54,313 bases of DNA from SIG223 sp964442785 (GTDB lineage Bacteria > Bacillota_I > Bacilli_A > RFN20 > DUOF01). The position numbers and the translations under genes were made by a program. This document shows, in pieces, positions 26,404 through 33,398 of the stretch. Position 1 is the stretch's first letter; every line of letters starts with the position of its first letter. Below the pieces are notes generated by a model. The model was not told where the DNA came from and searched no databases. It was given only the letters and a program-made list of their open reading frames with translations. The stretch lies in the NCBI GenBank assembly GCA_964442785.1, contig CAYTZW010000003.1, positions 1-54,313 on the forward strand. The letters run 5' to 3'.

Positions 26404-26508
26404 ATCTTCTTCTATCCAGACTTTACTGTCGCCACTAGAATTTCACTAGTTCCTGCTTTCGCTCGCGGGGTTTACCGCCGATTAGGAATTTCACCTTACC
26501 CTGAAGAT
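26404..26508 (-). ncRNA. FMN riboswitch (RFN element)
   Basis: Minus strand aptamer closed by ATCTTC and GAAGAT. It contains the conserved cores AGGGTAAGGTGAAATTCC, GGCGGTAAACCCCGCGAGC and GTCTGGATAGAAGAAGAT-type end. It controls ribU through the terminator at 26359-26386. Confidence 0.95.
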
Positions 26509-26601
26509 TTTTACTCTTTAATTATAGTTTGTCTTTTTTGTATTGACAACAATTATTAACAATTTACATTTAAAACTATTTTTACTTATTTACAATAAAA
26601 G

Positions 26602-26607
26602 TATAAT
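26602..26607 (+). promoter_or_regulatory. -10 box of the HTH/Fic-like operon
   Basis: TATAAT 22 bp before ATG 26630, with a weak TTTTTA 17 bp upstream. A separate TTGACA at 26543 could be a second, upstream promoter (-10 TACATT, 16-bp spacer). Confidence 0.5.
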
Positions 26608-26629
26608 ATTAGTAATTAGAGGTGAGAAT

Positions 26630-26998
26630 ATGGCAACTAAAAACAATGAAAATGAAGAATTAGTTATTTTACAAAAAGCTTTTTTTAGATTAATTCGTAA
26701 GATATGCATAGCAAGAAGAAAATATCTCAATTATGAAATCAAAATAGTATCATCTGCTACCAAAATTTCTAAAGAAAAATTGGTAAATTTTGAAAATGAA
26801 ACTGCCGATTTATCTTACAATGAACTTTTAACTTTATCAAAATTCTATGCTATTACTTTAGAAACCATTTTAACTTACCTAAATTCACAAACTAACAATA
26901 AAACAAAAAAAGAAATAAAGACCAAAAATCCTAATTTAACTGAAAATCAAATAAATGAATTAGAACGATTAGTAGGTTTTACAGGGTTTAAGTTTTAG
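26630..26998 (+). CDS. XRE-like helix-turn-helix protein
   Basis: 122-residue protein with a helix-turn-helix region at about 22-84 (SSATKISKEKLVNFENETAD). It resembles an XRE/Cro-type DNA-binding domain, though weakly. A short Lys-rich linker and C-terminal helix follow. GAGGTGAG precedes ATG. It is 10 bp before the ImmA/Fic-like fusion gene. HTH plus ImmA is a common regulatory pair in which the peptidase removes the repressor, so this protein may repress its own operon. Confidence 0.72.
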   Translation: MATKNNENEELVILQKAFFRLIRKICIARRKYLNYEIKIVSSATKISKEKLVNFENETADLSYNELLTLSKFYAITLETILTYLNSQTNNKTKKEIKTKNPNLTENQINELERLVGFTGFKF

Positions 26999-27008
26999 AG
27001 GGTAGAAT

Positions 27009-28688
27009 ATGAAAAAGAATTACCAAGAACTAATCAATAACCCTGAAGAATTAGCCTATAAACTACTAGATAAAGAAGAAATCAATCCTTTTAAACTTGC
27101 TAAAAAACTAAATATTGATATTTATTTAATGGGTCTTTCTCATAATCTTTATTCCTTTTATACAAAAGGCGAAAAAGGAAATCCAAGCATTATCTTAAAT
27201 GGTTCAATTCCCGTTCAAAGACAAAGATACAACACTGCTTTACAAATATATTTTCATCTAACAAATTCTAACAACATTGCTTATTATAAAGATTTTCAAA
27301 AAACTGAATTAATAGACAAAGCCAAGACTTTTGCTGCTTGTTATCTTTTACCAGAAAACAAATTAAAAGAAGCAATGAAGCCTTATCTTAAAAATGGCGA
27401 AATAGATTATGAAGACATTATCTATGTTGCTAATGAACTTGGAGTATCTTTTAAAACTACCGCTTTTAGAATTTTTTACAAATTTGATAATATTAAAAAC
27501 ATTCATTCGAGTGAAGAATTAAGAGCTAAAATAGGAACTCACATAACTTATCGAGATGAAAGAAAAAGCAAAGTTCCAGATTATCAAATCACGGATTTAA
27601 AATATCTTCAACAAATGATAGATTACATTTCTCTTTTACCTGTAGAACAAATGGAAAGTATTATGAAAACTAAATTAGTTAGAGATGTTATCTATGGAGA
27701 TATTAAAACCGCTGAACAAATGGATTTAAGTATTAGCGACATTAACAAAATAATTGCAGGTTATCAAAAAAATGGTTATGTAAAAATGCCTGTTGGACGC
27801 CACAGTGAAAAAACTTTACTTCTTCAAGAATTAGTAGAAGGTCAATTAGATGCTTACGAATTTATCTTTTCTGATTTATCTAAAGTTTATGCAACAGAAG
27901 AAAATGCTAAATATATTTTAGTTCATTTACACAATCTCTTATTTGGTAAAGTTACAACTGGAAGTAGTGAATATCTAGCAGGAGAAATGGTAGATGAAAA
28001 CACTCCTGACCGTACAGTAAATTTCCTTTTTGAAATACCAAGAGGTTATCGAGTTGAAAAAGCTAAAGAAAAAGTGGAAGAAAAACTAGAAAACCTTTTA
28101 AGAGATAAAGATACTCTTACAAATAGTGAGTACATTGATAGAGCCATTGATGTCTTTTTTGAAACTTATACTTCACAATTATTCAACGACGGTAATAGCA
28201 GAGTTTCCAAAACATTATTAAATTACTTACTACATTTAAAAGGTATTCCTTCATCATTTAGTGTTGCGGATAGTATTCGAGATGAATACTTGAAAGCTAT
28301 TGCCTTATTAGGATATGACCATAGAGTTCAAAAAGGACAAGAACAAAATGACTTTAATATGCGAGTAAAAAACAAGGAAGGAAAAATCGGAGAATATCAC
28401 TTCAATAATTTTGGTTATGAATGGGTTAAGTATCCTAATGAAGAAGAAAGAGATTATGACCCTGAAATAGAAACAATAGAATATCAAGTAACTGAATTAT
28501 TTGTTCCTAAATATCTTGAAAAGATTTTAGAAGAAAAAAAGAAAAAAACAGGTTGGGAACCATATCGAGAAATAGATTACAAACCTTTACAAGCAATCAT
28601 TTACAAAGGTATTATTTCAACCTATATAGATTGTATGAAAATGCCTGCATTAGAAAAAAATGTGGAACCAAATAAAAAGCTAAGTTAA
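27009..28688 (+). CDS. ImmA/IrrE-like and Fic-like fusion with degenerate active sites
   Basis: 559 residues. Residues 1-125 match the ImmA/IrrE (COG2856) fold, but the zinc motif HExxH is replaced: His, Glu and His become Leu78, Gln79 and Phe82. After a central segment (about 180-290), residues 295-435 match a Fic domain (LHNLLFGK and IPRGYR), but the HPFxDGNGR motif reads QLFNDGNSR (390-398), so the catalytic His is Gln and a glycine is Ser. Both halves therefore look catalytically dead or altered. With the upstream HTH gene it resembles a toxin-antitoxin or stress-response pair. The fusion is inferred from motif alignment by eye. Confidence 0.68.
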   Translation: MKKNYQELINNPEELAYKLLDKEEINPFKLAKKLNIDIYLMGLSHNLYSFYTKGEKGNPSIILNGSIPVQRQRYNTALQIYFHLTNSNNIAYYKDFQKTELIDKAKTFAACYLLPENKLKEAMKPYLKNGEIDYEDIIYVANELGVSFKTTAFRIFYKFDNIKNIHSSEELRAKIGTHITYRDERKSKVPDYQITDLKYLQQMIDYISLLPVEQMESIMKTKLVRDVIYGDIKTAEQMDLSISDINKIIAGYQKNGYVKMPVGRHSEKTLLLQELVEGQLDAYEFIFSDLSKVYATEENAKYILVHLHNLLFGKVTTGSSEYLAGEMVDENTPDRTVNFLFEIPRGYRVEKAKEKVEEKLENLLRDKDTLTNSEYIDRAIDVFFETYTSQLFNDGNSRVSKTLLNYLLHLKGIPSSFSVADSIRDEYLKAIALLGYDHRVQKGQEQNDFNMRVKNKEGKIGEYHFNNFGYEWVKYPNEEERDYDPEIETIEYQVTELFVPKYLEKILEEKKKKTGWEPYREIDYKPLQAIIYKGIISTYIDCMKMPALEKNVEPNKKLS

Positions 28689-28727
28689 AAGGCGTTAAGA
28701 TTTTAAAATTCTAACGTCTTTTTTTTA
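28689..28727 (+). terminator. Terminator after the Fic-like gene
   Basis: AAGGCGTTAAGATTTT pairs with AAAATTCTAACGTCTT, followed by a T-run. Confidence 0.78.
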
Positions 28728-28741
28728 TGTCCATTATTTGA

Positions 28742-28758
28742 TATAATGTTCCAGGAAC
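28742..28758 (+). promoter_or_regulatory. -10 box and GTTCC palindrome before ychF
   Basis: TATAAT (28742-28747) is followed at once by GTTCC-A-GGAAC (28748-28758), a perfect 11-bp palindrome near the expected start of transcription. Confidence 0.45.
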
Positions 28759-28773
28759 GGAGATGATTTATAT

Positions 28774-29874
28774 ATGCCACTTACAGCAGGTATTGTAGGA
28801 CTTCCAAACGTAGGAAAATCAACTTTATTTAATGCGATTACATCATCTAAAGTTGAAGCGGCTAATTATCCTTTTGCAACTATTAATCCTAATACAGGAA
28901 CCGTTGAAGTTAGAGATGAAAGATTAGATATTTTAACTAAAATGTTTAATTCTCAAAAAACAATTCCAACAATTTTTGAATTTAAAGATATTGCAGGGCT
29001 TGTCAAAGGTGCTAGCAAAGGAGAAGGATTAGGAAATCAATTCTTATCTAACATTCGAGAAGTAGATGCTATTTGCCACGTTGTTCGTTGTTTTAAAGAT
29101 AATGATGTATTACACGTAGAAGGTTCAGTTGATTCTATAAGAGATGCTGAAATTATTAATTTGGAATTAATTATGGCTGACTTAGATTCTGTTACTAATA
29201 GAATTGATAGAATTGCTAAGAAAGCTCAAACAAAAGACAAAATAGCAGAAGAAGAATATAAAGCCTTAATGCCTATTAAAGAAGCTTTAGAGCAAGGAAG
29301 ACCCGCAAGAAGTGTTCCTTGTAATGATATTACCTATCCTTATATCAAAAATATGTTTTTATTAACTAGCAAACCTGTTATTTATGTTGCTAATATGGGT
29401 GAAGAAGATTTAACGGATTTAGATAGTAATGAAAATTATCTAAAATTAGCAAGATTAGCAGAGAAAGAGAATGCTAAAATAGTTCCTATATGTGCTAAAT
29501 TAGAAGAAGAATTGTCCGAATTATCAAAGGAAGAAAAAAATGAATTTCTTCAAGAATTAGGTTTGTCTTGTTCAGGACTTGATAATCTAATAAAAACTTC
29601 TTATGAAACATTAGGACTTCAAACTTTCTTTACTGCAGGAGAAAAAGAAAGTCGTGCTTGGACTTTCAAAAAAGGAATGAAAGCACCACAATGTGCAGGA
29701 ATTATCCATACCGATTTTGAAAAAGGTTTTATTAAAGCAGAAGTTTATAGTTTTCAAGATTTAGTAGAATGTGGTTCTGAAAATGCTTTAAAAGAAAAAG
29801 GAAAACTGCGTATTGAAGGAAAAGAATATGTTTTTCAAGACGGAGATGTAGCTCACTTTAGATTTAATGTTTAG
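28774..29874 (+). CDS. ychF: Redox-responsive ATPase/GTPase YchF (Obg family)
   Basis: 366-residue P-loop protein of the YchF/OLA1 family, associated with ribosomes and the oxidative stress response. Motif G1 is GLPNVGKST, G3 is DIAGLVKGASKGEG, and the ATP-favouring NMGE replaces the usual NKxD. The TGS-like C-terminal domain has TFKKGMKAPQCAG. Length is normal. CGGAGATG precedes ATG. Confidence 0.96.
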   Translation: MPLTAGIVGLPNVGKSTLFNAITSSKVEAANYPFATINPNTGTVEVRDERLDILTKMFNSQKTIPTIFEFKDIAGLVKGASKGEGLGNQFLSNIREVDAICHVVRCFKDNDVLHVEGSVDSIRDAEIINLELIMADLDSVTNRIDRIAKKAQTKDKIAEEEYKALMPIKEALEQGRPARSVPCNDITYPYIKNMFLLTSKPVIYVANMGEEDLTDLDSNENYLKLARLAEKENAKIVPICAKLEEELSELSKEEKNEFLQELGLSCSGLDNLIKTSYETLGLQTFFTAGEKESRAWTFKKGMKAPQCAGIIHTDFEKGFIKAEVYSFQDLVECGSENALKEKGKLRIEGKEYVFQDGDVAHFRFNV

Positions 29875-29885
29875 GAGGTGTAAAT

Positions 29886-30767
29886 ATGAAGAAAAAAAGG
29901 CCTAGAATTGGACTAGTTTTAGCAGGTGGAGGAGCTAAAGGTTCTTATCAAGTTGGAGTTTGGAAAGCCCTTTGTGAATATGGACTTGATAAACAAATTG
30001 ATTGTATCGCTGCTAATTCCATAGGTTCTTTAAACACTTTAATGTTTATGCAATATACTCCTGATGAATGTATTGATATATGGAGAAATATTGATAACAA
30101 AATTGTTATGTCAAAATCTTCATTACTCACTAAAATAAAAACAAAGAGTTTATTTTCTCGAGACGGAGTAAGAAAACTTTTAGAGGAAAAAGTTGATACT
30201 GATATTTATAAAGACTTAGAAAAACCAATTTATATTACCACTACTGATGTAGATACAGGTAAAGCTTGTTATTTCAAATTAAATGGAAAAAGTCGAAAAG
30301 AAATATTTGATATTGTCCTAGCAAGTTCTGCTATACCAGGAGTTTTTGAGAATGTTAACATTGCAGGTGGTCGTTATATGGACGGACTATCTGCTAACAA
30401 TGTTCCTACCAAACCTTTACTAAATTTAGATTGTGAAATGCTTTTTGTCATTCCTTTAAATGGACAATATAAAGTTAGTGAAAAAGAATTATCTTATAAC
30501 ATTCCTATTATCAGTTTTGACTCTCCTTATACTGCTTTTGGTTTTGGAGGAGGAACGCTGTCTTTCAAAGAAGAATTTAGTTTGCTTCGAATTGACCACG
30601 GATATTATGTTGCTAAACAATTACTAGACAAGTTACGAAAAGAAGGAGTAATTGCAGTTACTAAATGGGAAAAATTCAAAAGGTTTTTTCATAAAAAGAA
30701 AATAGCTCCATTTTATGGACTTTCTAAAGAAGAAATAGAGCATAAGATTATATTTAGAAAAAAGTAA
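29886..30767 (+). CDS. Patatin-like phospholipase
   Basis: 293 residues. The oxyanion loop GGGAKG is at residues 13-18. The nucleophile box normally G-x-S-x-G reads A-N-S-I-G, with the serine kept but the first glycine replaced. The dyad Asp is in YMDGLSANNVP, with D-G-L in place of D-G-G. Activity is therefore uncertain. It is likely to be a cytoplasmic acyl hydrolase. AGGAGGTG precedes ATG, 11 bp after ychF, so the two form an operon. A terminator hairpin starts inside the 3' end. Confidence 0.85.
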   Translation: MKKKRPRIGLVLAGGGAKGSYQVGVWKALCEYGLDKQIDCIAANSIGSLNTLMFMQYTPDECIDIWRNIDNKIVMSKSSLLTKIKTKSLFSRDGVRKLLEEKVDTDIYKDLEKPIYITTTDVDTGKACYFKLNGKSRKEIFDIVLASSAIPGVFENVNIAGGRYMDGLSANNVPTKPLLNLDCEMLFVIPLNGQYKVSEKELSYNIPIISFDSPYTAFGFGGGTLSFKEEFSLLRIDHGYYVAKQLLDKLRKEGVIAVTKWEKFKRFFHKKKIAPFYGLSKEEIEHKIIFRKK

Positions 30768-30782
30768 TCTTATGCTTTTTTT
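30740..30782 (+). terminator. Terminator overlapping the patatin gene end
   Basis: GCATAAGATTA and TAATCTTATGC pair over a 14-nt loop that contains the stop codon, followed by TTTTTTT. Confidence 0.85.
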
Positions 30783-30810
30783 ATATCATATATTAAAATG
30801 GTGATGAACT

Positions 30811-31608
30811 ATAAAACTTAAAATTTTACTCCAATATGCTATATTAGGAATTATCCAAGGGCTAGCCGAAATAATTCCTATTTCTTCAAGTGGACACTTA
30901 TTTATCTTTCAAAAAATATTGCATATTCAAGAATTTAATTTAGCCTTAGAAATATTTTTACATTTGGCTTCTTTATTGGCACTTTTAATATTTTACCGAG
31001 AAAAGATTACTTCCATTATAAAAGGATTTTTTCTATATCCTTTAAAAAAAGAAGAAAAGTATCTTTTTTCTTTCCAAATGGGATTATATATTATTCTTGG
31101 TTCTTTACCTGCTGGAGTTTTAGGAATATTACTAAAAGATAAAATTGAAACTATATTATTAAATACTATAGGAGTAGGAATATCTTTAATTGTTACTAGT
31201 TTTCTGCTATTAATATCAAAAATTATCAAAAAGAAAAAACAAACACTAAGTTATAAAAGTGCTATCTCTATTGGCTTTTTTCAGGCAATAGGATTAATTC
31301 CGGGAATTTCAAGAAGTGGAGTTACCTTATTAGGAGTTAGACATAATGGTGTTAATGAAAAAGAAGGTGTCGATTTTGTTTTTTTACTTCTTATTCCTAT
31401 TTGTCTAGGAGCTTTCATTTTTTCATTAGATGACCTTTCTTTATTCTTTAATCAATTATATTTAATTCCTATTCTTATTTCTTTCATTTTAGCTTTTTTA
31501 TTTACCTTTATAGGACTTAAAATATTTTATAAAATTATTTTCCAAGAAAAAATGCAATATTTTGCAATTTATTGTTTTTTAATGGGAATATTAACTCTTT
31601 TCTTATAA
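30811..31608 (+). CDS. uppP: Undecaprenyl-diphosphatase UppP, non-standard ATA start
   Basis: Membrane enzyme that dephosphorylates undecaprenyl diphosphate to recycle the cell wall lipid carrier. The conserved QGLAEIIPISSSGH and IPGISRSGVT motifs are present. About 265 residues and many hydrophobic helices fit the family. The frame opens after TGA at 30805-30807 and has no ATG, GTG or TTG before these motifs; the first such codon (TTG 30919) would delete the active site. ATA 30811 lies exactly 5 nt after GGTGAT, as in ftsK, and gives a full-length N-terminus (Ile/Met-KLKILLQYAILG). It could instead start at ATT 30823 or carry a frameshift near AAAA at 30813-30816. Confidence 0.85.
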   Translation: MKLKILLQYAILGIIQGLAEIIPISSSGHLFIFQKILHIQEFNLALEIFLHLASLLALLIFYREKITSIIKGFFLYPLKKEEKYLFSFQMGLYIILGSLPAGVLGILLKDKIETILLNTIGVGISLIVTSFLLLISKIIKKKKQTLSYKSAISIGFFQAIGLIPGISRSGVTLLGVRHNGVNEKEGVDFVFLLLIPICLGAFIFSLDDLSLFFNQLYLIPILISFILAFLFTFIGLKIFYKIIFQEKMQYFAIYCFLMGILTLFL

Positions 31609-32045
31609 AAGTATAAAGATATGATAGAAGCAATAAAACAGCCCCAGAAATTAAAAAAGATGTCTTCGTATGAGAAAGTATGATAAATAAACTTTTTATT
31701 TAAAAGGAACAAATATTCTTGTGATAATTCAATAAAAAAAGGAATTAAAAAAGATAAAAGAAGTAAAAGAAAATGATTTTTAATTTTAAAAAGAAAAACT
31801 AAATAAAAACCTAAAGGCATTAAAAAAATAAAATTTAATTTTTGATGTTTTCCAAAATGAAGCAATGTTTTTACAGAAAGAGTAATCGTTGGTAAAGACC
31901 AAAAAGCTAACCTAAAAAACCAACAAAGATAAAAGATAAAAGACGCTATTAATAAACAAGTTTTTATTTTCATTTTTCCTAATAAAAAACAGATAAAAGA
32001 AAACAAAGCAAATAATAAAGAAAAAACACCAAAATTAAAGTACAT
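31569..32045 (-). CDS. VanZ-like membrane protein
   Basis: 158 residues with four to five hydrophobic helices. The pattern FLMPLGFYL, FFIELSQEYL and a D-x-x-x-N-x-x-G block (DIFFNFWGCF) matches the VanZ family. Function unknown; VanZ confers low-level teicoplanin resistance in enterococci, but most members are uncharacterised. It overlaps the 3' end of uppP by 40 bp in the convergent orientation. AGGAGA precedes ATG. Confidence 0.72.
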   Translation of the reverse strand: MYFNFGVFSLLFALFSFICFLLGKMKIKTCLLIASFIFYLCWFFRLAFWSLPTITLSVKTLLHFGKHQKLNFIFLMPLGFYLVFLFKIKNHFLLLLLSFLIPFFIELSQEYLFLLNKKFIYHTFSYEDIFFNFWGCFIASIISLYFYKKRVNIPIKKQ

Positions 32046-32121
32046 AATATAGTCTCCTTTTAAAAAAAGTGCTATTATATTATAGGTGAAAGAGAAAAAA
32101 TCTATACCAAAAGGAGTTATT

Positions 32122-32787
32122 ATGATTATTGAAAAGAATTGGCAAGAAATATTAACGGAAGAATTTGAAAAACCTTATTTCAAAGAACTTAAAAAGAAAG
32201 TCGATTATGCTTACAAAACCGATAAAGTCTATCCTGAATATAAAGATATTTTTAAATGTTTTAAAATGACAAGATTAGAAAATGTTAAAGTTGTTATCAT
32301 TGGACAAGACCCTTATCATCAACAAGGACAAGCACACGGTTTATGTTTTTCTGTTAATTCAGGAGTTAAAATTCCTCCTAGTTTGGTAAATATTTATAAA
32401 GAAATTGAAAGTGATTTAGGAGTAAAAATGAAAAATGACGGCAATTTAGAATATTTAGCAAAACAAGGTGTTTTTCTTCTTAATGCTCTGTTAACCGTTA
32501 AAGATAGTCGTCCTATGTCTTTTGCAAATCAAGGCTGGGAAATCTTTAATCAAAGAATAATCGAAGTTTTAAATGAAGATGACCGCCCAAAAGTATTTTT
32601 ACTATGGGGAGCAAAAGCTAAGGAAAAAGCTCAATATATTACTAATCCACATCATTTAGTTTTAACCGCTAATCACCCTTCTCCTTTATCAGCTTTTCGT
32701 GGTTTCTTTGGCTGTAAACATTTTTCTAAAACAAATCAATTTTTAATTGAAAACAATTTAAAACCTATTAAATGGGATAATAATTAA
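32122..32787 (+). CDS. ung: Uracil-DNA glycosylase
   Basis: Family 1 UDG, 221 residues, removes uracil from DNA at the first step of base excision repair. The catalytic Asp is in GQDPYHQ and the minor-groove loop is HPSPLSAFRGF. Length is normal. AAGGAG precedes ATG 32122. Confidence 0.97.
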   Translation: MIIEKNWQEILTEEFEKPYFKELKKKVDYAYKTDKVYPEYKDIFKCFKMTRLENVKVVIIGQDPYHQQGQAHGLCFSVNSGVKIPPSLVNIYKEIESDLGVKMKNDGNLEYLAKQGVFLLNALLTVKDSRPMSFANQGWEIFNQRIIEVLNEDDRPKVFLLWGAKAKEKAQYITNPHHLVLTANHPSPLSAFRGFFGCKHFSKTNQFLIENNLKPIKWDNN

Positions 32788-32853
32788 TTTTTTGTTTCTA
32801 TTGTTTAAAGTTAATTAAAATGATAGTATTAGCAAAAAAGTAGGTTGAAAAAA

Positions 32854-33291
32854 ATGGAAATTTATAAAGGAAAATATTTTGAAGTTGTTTTTTGTGATTG
32901 GTGTCAAGATTTTTTAGGACAATGTATAATTTCAGGTAAAAAACAATCTCTTTTTGATATGGAACCTGAAGAATGGTTAGAATTAGCAAAATTAGAAAAT
33001 GAACTGGAAAGAATTTGTAAAAAATTATTCAATGCAACAATGTTTAATTTTTGTTGTTTAATGAATCAAGCATACAAGAACAATATACAACCTCACGTTC
33101 ATTATTGGTTATATCCTCGATATAGGGAAAAAGTAAATATATTTGGTAAGGAGTTTGAGGATATTCATTTTGGGTATAACTTTTGGAAATGGAATGATAA
33201 TAAAGAATTATGTCAAAAAGATATTTTTACTAAAGAAGAAAAAGAAAAAATATTTAATATGATAAAAAATGAATGGTCTATATACAATTAA
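32854..33291 (+). CDS. HIT-like family protein with altered histidine triad
   Basis: 145 residues. It has the HIT-type segment QPHVHYWLYPRY, where the first two His of the H-x-H-x-H triad are kept but the third is Trp. The N-terminal part has CDWCQDFLGQCIISGK. It is probably a nucleotide-phosphate-binding protein of the HIT superfamily, with hydrolase activity in doubt. I chose ATG 32854; an in-frame TTG at 32845 is also near the weak ribosome site. Confidence 0.68.
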   Translation: MEIYKGKYFEVVFCDWCQDFLGQCIISGKKQSLFDMEPEEWLELAKLENELERICKKLFNATMFNFCCLMNQAYKNNIQPHVHYWLYPRYREKVNIFGKEFEDIHFGYNFWKWNDNKELCQKDIFTKEEKEKIFNMIKNEWSIYN

Positions 33292-33329
33292 ACATCTTTT
33301 AACCTTATAAAATATTAAGTATTTGTTTT

Positions 33330-33357
33330 TTGAACTTTTTGTTTTATAAAATATAAT
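33330..33357 (+). promoter_or_regulatory. Promoter of the ftsK operon
   Basis: -35 TTGAAC (33330-33335), 16-bp spacer, -10 TATAAT (33352-33357), 41 bp before the ftsK start. Confidence 0.6.
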
Positions 33358-33398
33358 TTTATACTATAATATGAGAAAATAATAGCTGGTGATAAAGA

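Noticed and set aside
30798..30821. Leader peptide starting at ATG 30798 or 30804 before uppP
   Set aside because: The frame holds only a few codons, has no ribosome site of its own and no regulatory codon run.
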